Source: Phytophthora sp. 'mugwort'
Lineage: Eukaryota > Oomycota > Peronosporomycetes > Peronosporales > Peronosporaceae
Direction of reading: 5' to 3'
Assembly (NCBI GenBank): GCA_033558025.1
Contig: JAUCEF010000003.1
Span: forward strand, 434,001-498,000
Length of the DNA: 64,000 nucleotides
Shown: one piece after another, positions 32,000-43,055 of the stretch
How positions within the stretch are numbered: the stretch's first letter is position 1
Layout: each line of letters begins with the position of its first letter
The notes under the pieces: generated by a model
The model's database searches: none
Seen by the model: the letters and a program-made list of their open reading frames with translations, nothing else
What the model was told of the DNA's origin: nothing
Made by a program: the position numbers and the translations under genes

Positions 32000-32169
32000 T
32001 GTGGGGCCCTCCGTAAGCATATATTTTTATCATCGAAGCGCATCACTGTGTTGTATTGACTTAACTTGTGCTACTCCTGTCCTAGACAACTACCTCGCCA
32101 TGTCTTGCTGCAAGTGTCCTCATATATTCGCACCACATCGCTTGTGCTATCTATCGCGCAGATTTTGCA

Positions 32170-32950
32170 TATCAATGCAATCAGAGCATCGGTGGCATGT
32201 GTGTCTCCGCTGTCATCATCATCGTCCGCACCGTCTGCAGGACGTTGTCTGCAAACTCATCATGGTGCATGCGGATGAAGTTGTGAATCGCAAAAGCCGC
32301 TTGCACGATGCCTATTTGTTCACGCAAGTCATACCAAGGCCTCAACATGAGAACCGGATTTTTTTTTGTTTTTGACCACTCCGAACGTTCGCTCAATCAC
32401 ATTCCGTAACGAGGAGTGCCTCAAGTTGAATAGCTCCTCCTTGTTTTGGGGCCTTAATGAACTTTACGCGAATTCCTTAAGATGGTACCGTGTCCCTCTG
32501 TATGGTGTCAACATGTACCGGTTAAGAGCGTACCCAGCATCACCCAGGTAGTACTTGCCGTTGGGAATGTGAAATCCATGTCGGACTGCGTCCTTGAAAA
32601 CACGGCGGTCATGGCGAATCCTTCCCACCCTGCCAGCGAGTATAAGAAGTTCATGCCAAAATCACACGCTGCTGATACGTTTGCGAGATGACCCCTTCCG
32701 GTTTCTGAAGCGTGGTGCAATTACCATAGGAGCGACTGCAGGGACGTGAGTTCCATCGAGAGCGCCGATGCAATTTTCAAAATAGGGAAAGAACTGTCCC
32801 ATCAGCCCCCGGGACGAAGCGAAATACCTATTCGGATTGCAACGCGTGCCAGAGTAACGGCAAGACACCAAAGAAGCGCTCCAAGGCAGAAGAAGCTACC
32901 TGCGTTGAGCTCCGGTCGGGGATCGTTGTGAAACACCCCTCATTTGTAGA
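32170..32950 (-). pseudogene. PIF/Harbinger-type transposase relic 1
   Basis: Decayed DDE_4-type transposase. On the minus strand, FENCIGALDGTHVPAV (about 32790) carries the first catalytic Asp context, followed by RFRNRKG. LAACDFGMNFLYSLAGWEG (about 32650) follows in another frame and carries the second Asp context. DMDFTFP and GDAGYAL-like pieces (about 32560) and VQAAFAIHNFIRMHHDE (about 32290), the C-terminal helix of the family, complete it. Several frame changes and stops are present. No partner gene is next to it. Confidence 0.75.
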
Positions 32951-33121
32951 AGCCGCTACGATGCAAGCCGACTCTCTCGCCGATTTCGAGCTGAGCCCTC
33001 ATCCGCCGGCCGCGGACTGGTGTCCTCAAGAGTCTGTGCTCATAGAGTCGATTCGCCCAGGCATGCAGAAATCTGAGATTTCTCACTCACAAGACCAGTC
33101 GAATACGTCGATTATAGAAAT

Positions 33122-34178
33122 ATGGTCGCCTACAACTCGGTCGTCGTTGACGGCTTCCAGTTCCGCTCTCTCGGGGTCGGGGTTTGGTGGTCCAAGGTCT
33201 ACCAGTTCCCCGGCGTCTATACGTCCGCCATGTTCTCCGTCTTCGGATGTTTCCACAGTTGCACCATGAACGCCCCAGTCACGGTCGTCGTGGTCCTGGG
33301 GTCCACAAGTCCTGTTCAAGAGCCTCGTACGCAGTGGCTCTGCAACACCCCACGTACTCCAGACGGGGAAGTACCTGTCTGGTTTGCTGAGGCCTTCGAG
33401 TCTGACGGCTACGACTCGGAGGCTCTGGAACTCATCGAGGGCCTTCGGCCGCCGTCGGTTGTGCCTGTGTCGCCCATATTGCGCGGTGAGCTTGGCGATC
33501 AGGTCTCGCCGTTCACTTGCGAAGAGTGGGTCGAGTAGGCGTGGCTAGCCGGAGTGGGTTGTTGTATGAACAAAGAAACCCCAGACACTGGAATTTCCCA
33601 CCAGTCAGTGTTGGCGTTCGTGGAGGCGATGGGTGCGCCTGTGGTAACCACTGCAATGCGGTGAGCTGTTTAAACACGAAGGAGAGTAGGTTCTGCACGG
33701 ACCGCAACTGTGCCTTCGGTGGGGTATGTGGAAACTCTCTGCAGAAGAGCTCGCGAGAAGCTCCCGCTCTGGTATTCGCGGTTTGGTAGCCAAAACTCCC
33801 ATTCCTCCTGGCGAGGTGACCGGCGAATATCTTGGCAAAATATGTTCGGGTCTCCCTTGAGCAAGGGGCCCTTGAATGATGGGTATCGCATGCGTCTCAA
33901 GACGCGTCCGACTGGAAACAGGTACGTCGGGCTGGACATTGAAAGCTGGCGGAAAGATCAGGTTCTTGAATCATGCCTGCAATCCGTCGGCTCGATTCCA
34001 TGAGGTGCAGACTGGGGTCCACCTTACAGTTGTCGCGGTGGCTATCCTGAACGTGTTGGCTGGAGAGCAAGTTACTGTTTCTTATGGAGATCGCTTGTGG
34101 TTTGTGTGTCGATGCAACTCGACGGGATGCCAGCACAGAGACATCCAGAATTTCCCGGATAAGACGCCGTCCTTGTAA
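33122..34178 (+). pseudogene. SET-domain (histone methyltransferase-like) gene, decayed
   Basis: Relic of a protein-lysine methyltransferase-like gene. An acidic N-terminal part (MNAPVTVVVVLGSTSPVQEP from 33266, then FESDGYDSEALEL) is followed by a cysteine cluster, DGCACGNHCNAVSCLN and CTDRNCAFGGVCGN (about 33630-33735), like a pre-SET/AWS region. The SET core follows: PPGEVTGEYLGKICSG (33810), NDGYRMRLKTRPTGNRYVGL (33875), RFLNHACNPSARF (33960) with the NHxCxPS cofactor motif, and VTVSYGDRLWF (34075). A post-SET CRCNSTGCQH follows. The frame changes at least four times, with stops between, so it is inactive. It sits inside a transposon cluster, 0.2 kb before a Myb/SANT-like relic on the same strand. 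Confidence 0.75.
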
Positions 34179-34241
34179 ACTCGCTGGCGCGTTCGTCCGG
34201 TAGGTAGTGTCGTTGCAGTCGACCTTGGTGCAAGAGCTCAT

Positions 34242-36134
34242 ATGCCCGACAGCTTTGAGATTTTTAATTCCAATACTCAATCGAAGTCATTTGTTCGTAA
34301 GGTTATACGTGATGTAGAGTCAACCCACGTTCCCTCCTTTCATTCTGCGATCTTCCTACAAGCTCCAAAGCGACCTAGGGTGGGCTCAATGGCAGGGGTG
34401 CGTATAGCATATCAGCGGCAGCATATAGACACAACTGACATGACCCTTGGTGCTGTTCTCCAGCGTGGAAGGCGAGTGGGTTACTATAATTATACGCTAC
34501 AGAATCAGATGTTTCTGTGCCAGGCGATGGAGGAGATCATGCCCTTGGGTCGCAATATATGGGAGAGGTGGCGGTGAAGTACAACGCCAATCGGAACCAA
34601 TGAACGCCCGAGCGCGACTTTCGAGTCGTTGAGAACGAAATGCAAGAATCTTTACAGTAAGCCAAGTCTTCTGGGTATGGCGAGGTCCCCCTTCGATAGA
34701 AACCGGTGGGGGGGGCCAAAGAACTGCACTCAAGATCGAGGCCAAAGGAGGAGTACATACCTCGCACGACGGCCTGGACCAAGGGGATGGCGACGGCGAT
34801 CGTTCCGGAATAATTGAGGGGTCGCAGGTGTCACCATCGAGCAGAGCCCCACCGTCCCTGCGTCTTTCCTAAGACCAGACCTTCTTCGCCAAGTGGACGA
34901 CAGCGTCGGCACGACACGGGACCTCGCTGACGCAGAAGGGCATGCTGATGGAGACAATAGCGACGCTGATCATTCAGACGGCCCAGAGATCTCAGACCAT
35001 GGCGGGCGCGATGGCACTAGCACAGCGAGCCCGACTGATGCGATCAGACAATCCGCTCAGCGATCTGGACCGCCGACACCAAACACGCACGTGCCCGGAG
35101 CCATTATGACCAGTATCGGGCCTGTCGACGTGAGCTTGCACACTACGATTACGGAGCTTTCGGGTGATGAGGAGACCAATGAAGCGGAGGCAAACCCGGT
35201 CTTACTTAAAGAAGTCGCCCCAGTCCCTCGCACGGCGGACGCATCCGTTCCCGATAACACAGAGCCGACTACGCCGGATGCTTTGAGTCGAGAACAAGCA
35301 ACTCAGGGATCCATCCGAGGAGCCCCTATCAGTGCTGTCCAAACGGAGGGTCAAACCCCAGCATCAACCATGACAGCTCGGAGTGCAAGTAACCAATGCC
35401 AGGGTGGCCAAGTCGTCTCGGAGAGAGCCTATCCCCACTGTTGCAACTCCAGATGGACCGGTTTAATGCAAGACCCGAGACGAACGGAAGCAGACACTCG
35501 AGAGGTCAGCCACCCGAGGCTCCGAATTGCAAGCAATCGGTTGGTCGGTGAGGACTTGAGGGTCTTTCGAGACAACGTTGAAACAAAGACCCGACGGCCG
35601 CTCAACGAGAACGGAAAGCGCTCGCCTGTAGACACAGGTAGGTCAGAAGGCTTGCCGGCAAACGCAACTACGCTTAATCAAAACGTATGCGCGCAAAACA
35701 ACGCCTGGATGAGATGCAAAAAGAGTTCGACGCTGCTGACCAAAACCAGTCGCTGGCAGGCAACGAACTGGTCAACCTGCTTCTGTACTTCCAGAAGGAC
35801 AGCGATCGGAGAGCAGACGATGATGAGCGACGTCGTCGATCCGAACGCAGAGGATCGAGGTAGAAAAAAGAGATCGTGCTAAAAGAGAACAAGTGCGGCG
35901 AGAGGAAGCTGAAGCCGCGGAAAGACGTAGAGTGCACGAGATCGACGCAGCTCGGGAGCTGCGCGAAGAGAAACAGCGTGTCGACATTGCTCGAGAGACG
36001 AAGCTAAAACTGGAGCGAGAGGAAATAATCGCAGATACGAAGAAAGACTAGCTCTAGAGCGAACTGAGGCGAGGCAACGTCATGAGCAGATGATGATGTT
36101 TCTTGCCAACCTGCAGAAGAAGGAGACGCAATGA
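34242..36134 (+). pseudogene. Myb/SANT-like coiled-coil protein (DUF6818-like), decayed
   Basis: Relic of a large oomycete-expanded family. A SANT/Myb-like N-terminal domain reads TLQNQMFLCQAMEEIMPLGR, then NIWER and, after a frame change, VKYNANRNQ; the FESLRTKCKNLYS helix follows at about 34620. An acidic, Ser/Thr-rich linker (34893-35400) is open for over 300 codons. From about 35690 in another frame there is a long charged coiled coil (RLDEMQKEFDAADQNQSLAG, then Arg/Glu-rich). It shifts once more near 36030 and ends FLANLQKKETQ at 36132-36134. At least four frame changes make it dead. The family label DUF6818 is from memory and is less certain than the domain type. It faces the transposase relic at 36200-37528. 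Confidence 0.6.
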
Positions 36135-36199
36135 CAAAGAAACGAGTTTGAAAGGTACAGAGAGTACGACGGAGGAAAATCCGTTTTTTTTGCCTTGCG

Positions 36200-37528
36200 A
36201 AGCGCCTTCACATGTTGTCCTCCCTGCCGTATACGAAAGTGTACGCATCTGACTAACTTCAACTGTGCGCATGCGATAGTCGCTAATCTGAACAGATTGT
36301 CGAGTCGGAGTTTTCGTTTGTCCTTGTTGTAGGGTAAATGATGCACTAACCGATGGAAGACCTTCTCAACTGATCCCATACCTTGCTCTGCGGCCTGGTG
36401 GACGAAAGTTATGGCGCCAGATTTACGCTGTGGGTCAGCGCGGACCGACGGTACCAATCTGCCCAGATCTCCCTACTTCAACGGCGTCATGATGCGACCA
36501 ATCATGTCGTCTCTGCATGGAAAATGCACTGTCGGTGATGTTTCCATATCGCGAGTCGGGGTTGAGAACGGGATCGAGAAGATTTTCGCGGAAGTGCAGG
36601 CTTGTGTCCGGTTCCTACTCCAAGGACAATTCTGCTTACTCCAGACTATATGTCCGTCTGCACTGAAACAGAGAGTGCCGGTCACAAACACAGCGTGAAG
36701 CCATCCATTGTAGTGTGCGTTTGAATGTCCGTGAGTGAAGGCTCTTGCACCTAGTGAATCACAATCAACGTATGAGTTCTGAACGCAAGCGTTATCACAA
36801 CCACAACAGCTAATTCATCACGTACACGGTAATTTTTGCCATCGATGAACCCCCAGGTGAACTGCAGTAGCGACGCACGCGCGGCGGTGAGCTGAACTAG
36901 CGCCTTCTGCCTAGCCAAGGTGGGCCGCACGATCCGAGCAGGAGGAAAACCTGTTAGTGCTCGGCGAATGACTTCTTCCATATCACTGAGAACGCGACTT
37001 AGTTTGAGTGACAGGAACACCGAAGTTCTGGCAGAGACTTTTATGGCCCTTCGAGACGTAAATGCCATCAAGAGACCCAGCACCTGGTGGTGGTGTTGCA
37101 GTTTCTTCGGACGTCCCCCCTCAGGTCTGTATTGAGAAATTACGTAGAACAGAGAAAATCGATCCAGGAGCCGATAGAATCGCCTAACATGAGCAAAAGA
37201 CACATCATGAAGTTAGTGGCGCGCTTCACTGTCGCAACTACCCACGCAACGTGTCCGTATTGCACAGGCTCGCTACGGTCATGCAGTTCTCATCAGTCCT
37301 GTACATCCATGAAGCCACCTCCGTCTTCGGACATGGCACAGTCAGATAGTGCCGGATACGGACGAGACACGCATGCTCGTCACACTTGCGTTCCTCATTC
37401 AAGCGGCGGCGGAGGTCATGCAGCATCCTAGCCACGAGGCGCTGAGTCTCTGAGCTCGCCGCCAGTGCGACGAGCAGTCTAAGATCCCGCATACCCCGTG
37501 ATACTTCCTGGTAATGACGCGAATGCAA
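36200..37528 (-). pseudogene. PIF/Harbinger-type transposase relic 2
   Basis: Minus-strand transposase relic. The N-terminal part reads MRDLRLLVALAASSETQRLV (from about 37495), then RMLHDLRRRLNEER. The middle has RRFYRLLDRFSLFYVISQYR, then FTWGFIDGKNYRV with the first catalytic Asp (about 36845). Next comes ADGHIVWSKQNCP with a second Asp context (about 36650), then TDSAF-like text. The C-terminus is MGSVEKVFHRLVHHLPYN and RKLRLDNLFRL (36390-36290). At least four frame changes are present. It lies tail to tail with the Myb/SANT-like relic (36134), and together they look like one two-gene element. Confidence 0.7.
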
Positions 37529-38536
37529 GTACGGTGAGAGGGGAGCGAGAACAGAGGGGTTGCTATGAGAGGGGAAGCACCTTGCTTTCGCGCCTCTTCA
37601 AATCTTTAGATATAGATACATTTTATTGATTTTTGTCCAGTTCGGTATGTCTTGGTTTGTCTACTATACTTCTCGATAATATTATTTAGATAGGGACAAA
37701 CATAACCGATCGGACAAACAGTTTGGTTTTGGTGGTTGTTTTTGAAACCCATCGGGATAAAAGCTGACAACGCGTTGATAAAAGGGTGTATAAAACTAAC
37801 TGCGATAAAACCGTTTTATTTGGTTTTGGAAAATATCCACTACATTTATTGTTTTGGAGACGACCTGATTAAAGTCCTGTTCGAGTCATTTCCTATTGTT
37901 GGTCGTTTAATACGACATAATTTTTCGCCATGTCGTAACATCGGGAACCAGTACCATTTTCATGCCCGGAAAATGAATTACTATTAATTTGACTTATTGG
38001 AAAAATACGCTGGCATCGCAATATTGCAGTAAGTTTAACAACGTAAGGTTTTTCCAAAATCACCTTAATCTGTATTGCTTGATGTAAAAGTAAACAGCTG
38101 TGGATACACGTTATTTTTTAAGAAGCAATATTCCTAATACAATAAAATGGCAAAAAGTCCTTGTATTTCCCACTTTTAAATTTAAAATAAACTGCGTTGC
38201 AACTTTGTATCTTGTGCGTCCTGCTGTGTCTCTAACGTTGCAGCGAGACGTCAAGGCGGTCACTCCTTCGGGAGGGAGGGGGAGCTAAAAGAGAATGATG
38301 TTTTTTGGAGATGCCGTAGCTCGCATGTTGAACGCCATCATTTTCTGTATTGATTCGTCTACCCATGAACTCGGTTCTGGTATCAAACACTGTCACAGGT
38401 GAGCACGCCCAGTTAGTCTAATGCACTAGGTCAGGAACTAAAGAATAAATGGGTGGATTTTAGTCGTCGCACTCGGTCATTTAGCCCACTCGCTCAAGTA
38501 GGCGAGCAATAACTCACTGAACAGGCAAACGCCGCA
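37529..38536. other. AT-rich intergenic block
   Basis: About 1 kb without a recognised gene. From about 37600 to 38210 the DNA is markedly AT-rich with many TTTT/AAAA runs, unlike both sides. An 83-codon plus-strand frame (37736-37987) lies here, but its translation has no domain I know and its composition simply follows the AT content. Confidence 0.5.
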
Positions 38537-39216
38537 TCAATGTCCCAACCTAACGCTGACAGGGAAGCCCGCCCCTGCATCCGTCCTGCCCTTGTAGGCG
38601 TTCCAAGCGCTGATCAACTTATCATACTTCACGCTGAGGAAGTTATCCGTGGCGAGCTTCACGACAGCAGCACTTCTAACATCCTTGGGCGCTGTGATCC
38701 ACTTCTTGAACAGTTTCTCTTGGTGTCTCCCACCCTTCAGCGCGTTATCGAGCAGCTTCATATTGAGAGCCCATCAACCGCAGGGTAGCTCACAAGGAAG
38801 CCCACCCCTGCATCCGTTCTACCCTTGTAGGCGTTCCAAGATCTAATGAGCTTCTCGTACTTTTCGTATTGCTTGCTCGTGGCGAGCTTAAGAACTGCGG
38901 CCTGCCTCGCATCCGCTGGTGCGGCATTCCACTTCTTGAATAGAGAATTACGGTTCGGTCTGTTGTAAAGGGCGCCGTCGAGTTAACTCAGATTAAACAG
39001 GGCGTCAATCACGTTCACTAGAGCTCTCTCCTCGCTATTTTCCTCCGTCTCGTAGCTACACAGAAACCGTTTGGCGACACCAGTCAGTTGGGCGCCGCCA
39101 TGAATTGAAGGGGCCGCGGCGGGTGGCAACAGCTCCGTCGTCGTTGAAATCTGAGCAGTGTCGATGCTGGTGAAGATGGTGGCAGCAACCACTAGAAGGA
39201 CGTAGCAGGCGCGCAT
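38537..39216 (-). pseudogene. RXLR-type secreted effector, decayed
   Basis: Relic of a secreted host-translocated effector of the oomycete RXLR class. The N-terminus (from 39216) has a basic/hydrophobic signal peptide of about 22-24 residues ending near a TAQIS-type cleavage site. At about residue 50 there is RFLC where RXLR is expected (the last Arg is replaced by Cys), and 8 residues later an EER motif (NSEER). Two tandem C-terminal W-motif repeats follow, each with FKKW, APxDxR, KLAT and WNAYKGRTDAG words, as in WY-fold effectors. Breaks: an in-frame TAA stop (about 38985), before the first repeat, and a frame change between the repeats (about 38785). The encoded product would be a 77-residue stub lacking the repeats. 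Function and host target are unknown. Confidence 0.75.
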
Positions 39217-39702
39217 GGTTGGACTTGGAACTGGAAACTTGAATAGGCCTGTGCTCTACAAAGAAAATCGGAGAATGAGGGCAAGTGGAAGCGAACAACA
39301 AATTAAAGACGCAAATACATTACGCTCGGTGCTCTTAAGCGAGGTTTGTTCCTAGGCAAGTCTTATCCTGGATACCATAAGATACTCACGATTATGATTC
39401 TATCTATTAATCCTGTATTAAAGACTTTTCGAAGACAGAAATACACCGCGTTTGAGTTTCAGTTTGAGCTGGGACGAGTACCGTAATTACCAAGACGCTC
39501 AAATGAAACTCGATCGCGTGTTAGGGTAAAGCGACCTGGCCTTGAAACTCAACAGCCTTTTCAGTTTCAGTGGTTGGCCCAAGCACAAGCTCCCCGGTGG
39601 GATGGAGTTCGTCGCCCCCAAGCTGACGGCGGACCAAGCCTCGGAGATCCTGTGCCGCGTGTGGGTCGCAGCTAGAGGCAAGAGAAAGCGTTTTCTTGCT
39701 AT
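39217..39702. other. Flank between effector relic and transposon
   Basis: Upstream region of the effector relic, then AT-rich DNA and the left part of the PIF/Harbinger element. An open frame begins at 39542 on the plus strand and merges into the transposase reading. No terminal repeat was identified. Confidence 0.4.
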
Positions 39703-40639
39703 AATGTCGACGCTCATAGCCAACGATTGCTTTCGCATTCTCGAACACGAGTCGCGGGTCAATTTTAACAACAGCTTCGACCTCACACTAGACATAGCAC
39801 CGCTCGCGTTCGCTACAACTTCACGATTGATCAGCTTCACTATCTCTCTGTCCAGCTACAGCTTCCTCAAAACGAGCTCTGGACACCTGAAGGCGACGGC
39901 GTGTCGAGTATCGAAGCTCTGGCGATGTTATGCCGCCGATTGACCGAGCCGTCGAAGCTGTTCACCGTCTCCAACGAGTTCGGGCGATCAACCGCAGCTT
40001 ACAGCCGCATATGCAACGAGGCTATCACTATTTTGTACGAAAAGCACGCAGGACTGCTTACTTTGCACGTGCTACTGTTTTGGAGCGGCTAGACGACTAC
40101 TGTGCTGCTGTTGCACTCAAGTGTTCTCCGCTGGGGGCATGTTGGGCCTTCATATCGACGGCACCAAGCAGTACATTGCGCGGCCAAGCGCAAGGGCCAA
40201 CCTGCATCCACTTTGAGAATTTACAGCGCTCAGTTTACAGCGGCCATCCGTGTCGACACAGCTTTAACTGGCAGGCCGTTACTGCACCTGATGGCTTCTC
40301 GTCAGCGTGTACGGCCCAGTCGAGGGACGACGGCACGACACAACGATGTTGAGCATGAGGAATTTGCTCGAGTATCTGGAGAATGAGGACAAGTTTGAAG
40401 GCACAGTGATCTATGGCGACCCTCCGTATGGCACAGCAGATTATCTATGCTGTCCGTTCCCACTTGCAACACCGGGAAGTGTGCAGGCAGAGTTTAACGC
40501 TTGCATGAGCAGCGTAAGAGAAGCAGTCGAATGGGGTTTTGGCAGAGTAAAGACGCTTTGGTCTTTTATCAATTGGGATAAAAAGGTGAGAGCACGTCAA
40601 ACGCCAGTGGGAAAGCTCTTCTTGGTAGCAGCCTGCTGA
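39703..40639 (+). pseudogene. PIF/Harbinger-type transposase relic 3
   Basis: Plus-strand DDE_4-type transposase. It starts about MSTLIANDCFRILEHES (39703). The DNA-binding/N-terminal domain RYNFTIDQLHYLSVQLQLP follows, then SSIEALAMLCRRLTEPSKLF (39904), FGRSTAAYSRICNE and LERLDDYCAAVALK. The first catalytic Asp lies in IDGTKQYIARPSARA (about 40155), and the second in VYGPVEGRRHDTTML (about 40310-40350). VIYGDPPYGTADYLCCPF and the C-terminal EWGFGRVKTLWSFINWDKK complete the domain. At least three frame changes (near 39790, 40050 and 40300) disrupt it. The 3' end faces a Myb/SANT-like relic whose stop is 105 bp away. Confidence 0.82.
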
Positions 40640-40744
40640 CTAACTGCCACACATGTATGCAACTCATTGGCAATCAAATCTCTGTGTACTTTGGTATGCG
40701 CCCACCTGCACTGTCTGATTACCTTAGCAGCTAACATACTACAA

Positions 40745-41642
40745 CTAGCTACCGTTGGCCTTCCCCATTGCTATCTGCAGCAAATTCACCATAAACTCTT
40801 GGTTTGTCTGTTCACGCTCCCTATCGGCGGCTTCACGTCGTTCTTCTCGCTCCCTATCCGCTTCCATGCGCTTCTCGTCGAATGCTAGCCTTCATGCTGC
40901 TTCGTCACGCTTAAACAGGAGTCTCTCGCGTCGCGTCCGACAGCGAGCGATCGATTGCCTGTGTAATTGAATCGCGTACACAGCAAGCTTCTCTCGCTTG
41001 CTTGGCTTTTGAGCCAGCCGAATACCTCGCGGAGCCGCCCGCTTTTGACCGCTCTTCATCGCATTAGTACCTTTAGTTCTGCTGCTAGTTGCGCCAGCGC
41101 TAGCGCTAGCAGCATTGGCTGGAGCTTGATCGCCCCGTCTCCCCTTCCTCGGCGCTTGACGGGTCTTCGTAGTCTTCACCTTCCAGCTCGGCCATCGCCA
41201 GCCATCGCATCAGCTCCCCCGACGACTCAGTTCCTTCGATTTTTGCTCTCTCTAAAGCCTTTGCCTCCTCTGATTTCTCCTTCCAGTTGTCCATGCGACA
41301 GACGATGTCTTGGAGGAGGACGTCACGCTCCTGATATTCTTCAGAGGTACCTGAAGACAGCAGGAAAGCGCGCTGCTGGGCTCGGAAGACACGAACGAGA
41401 CGGTCGAAGCGCGTGCGCAGTGCTGTGCCATCCTTCTTGACAAAACTCGCCACAGAGCGGCACTTTCAGCAATCGTCTCGAACGCTCTCATGATTCCGTT
41501 GGAAGTGCCCACTGCTGCTTCTCACAAGGTTAACACATCTCAGTAAGGTAAGGTCGTCTGCCACCGTGAAGTTCTTCCTTGTGCCCGCTGTTGTGTCGAC
41601 AGAAGTACCAGCATGGGGAGACGACTCTTCTTCATCGCTCAT
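40745..41642 (-). pseudogene. Myb/SANT-like partner protein of PIF/Harbinger relic 3
   Basis: Minus-strand relic beginning about MSDEEESSPHAG (41642). It has a Myb/SANT-like start, RKNFTVADDLTLLRCVNL, then (next frames) GIMRAFETIAES and TALRTRFDRLVRVFRAQQR, an acidic region EGEDYEDPSSAEEGE, a basic stretch APRKGRRGDQ.. with KSGQKRAAPRG, and a C-terminal coiled coil. It ends NLLQIAMGKANGS at 40745-40747. The ending resembles the FLANLQKKETQ end of the relic at 34242-36134. Four frame changes are visible. PIF/Harbinger elements typically encode a transposase plus a Myb-like protein needed for transposition, so this is the expected second gene. Confidence 0.72.
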
Positions 41643-41750
41643 GGTCCCGCCTGTGCCATTGATGAGAGCTGAGCGGCACCGGGTAGAGTGAAACTGAAGT
41701 GCGGCCGAAAAGGAAATCTGAGTGGACACCGTTCTCCTTTCAACTTTCAT

Positions 41751-43055
41751 AGAACGGCGTGTTTGTGAAACTCAACTTAAACTCAAGTGGCCTTCGAAAA
41801 GCCTCTAACGTGCAGCGCACACATATAAACAATCGTCGCCTTGGACTGAACAAGTTAGGTACCTGAAAATACCATACGATTTTTGTTGAATACATCGTTA
41901 GCGAAGCCTATTCGCGCTTTTGATACTTGATGACGAGGTTTACGAATAACATGGCTCGACCTCCAACGTCATAACAGCATCTCCACTTGCACCGACCACG
42001 GGAATATCAGAGCGTTATACAACGTTATCCTGTGTGGAAAGCATTATCCAAATATTTATCTAAATATATACAAGTGCATGTATAGGATAGATTATTTTTG
42101 AACAAACTTGCAGTACCCACCGTAGATCCGCACGCTCGAAGCGCCCGCGAGCAGTCAATATGTAAGTGGAAGGTGCTGCTCGTCGTCAAATATTGCGTTA
42201 TACGGGTTACGCACGTTGCCTCGATGCTACATTTATCGCAGTCATCTAGATGGTCGTTATCATGATACAATGTTGGATTTGATGGAGTTCACATTGTCCT
42301 CCCATTACACTGTGAAGCATCTTCAGCCTACTGTACATCTATACTACTGATACAAATATGTTTCCTTTGAGAACCCGAAGAACACCAGCTATGGACTCGA
42401 AGCCGATCGACCTGGCTCAGTTCTGCATCTTTCGGTCCGGATCAAGAGGGCGCGGGATGGAAACTCATGAGCGTAAAATACATCACCTTGTTGCATCGCA
42501 CCCAGAAGATCAGCAGCGAGTCGCGACGCAGCATCACACACGTGGCCCCCTCCTTTCACTTATTGGCTCCTTCACAGTGCCTTCCACTGTTGCGACTACA
42601 GCGGCAGCAGCTTTGCTTAGAAATGTAAGCAGCATAGCTCGAGTTCAGCGACGGTGTCTCTGTTTCGTCCTTGTCTTTGCTAGTCAAACCTGACTAGCCA
42701 TGTCTACCTGTACATGTAGCAGGCAACGAGTCTGTCAAGCACAACGAAAACTTCAGCCTAGAACTGAAGTTTTCCTTCCACGTGAGACGCGTCATGGCGA
42801 TGTTAAACCCCGTGATCAGCTGTTTTCGCGGCGTTGCAGTTGCAGTTGCGCCATACTCAGTACAAGTCACCCATTGCAAAATGATATGGCGTTCATCCAA
42901 TCCGACCAACCGTGTTTCGTCAATTTATACAAAACGCAAGTCTATTCACTCACGATCATATAGTGTGAGCCACACCACGCCCCCTACACCCTCCATCATC
43001 CACATAGTCCAATCAGCACCGCCGGTAGCAAGAGGCTCAGATCATACGTACAAGA
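41751..43055. other. Intergenic region upstream of KGDH E2
   Basis: About 1.3 kb with no recognised gene. A plus-strand frame at 42358-42693 (111 codons, Thr/Arg-rich) and one at 42782-43195 have no known domain. CCAAT-type words occur at about 42897 and 43011, within 160 bp of the E2 start codon, and could be promoter elements. Confidence 0.45.

Noticed and set aside
33122..34178. Functional SET methyltransferase
   Set aside because: At least four frame changes with stops within about 1 kb cannot be explained by introns with good splice sites.
37736..37987. 83-codon plus-strand frame in the AT-rich block
   Set aside because: Composition follows the local AT content and it matches nothing I know.
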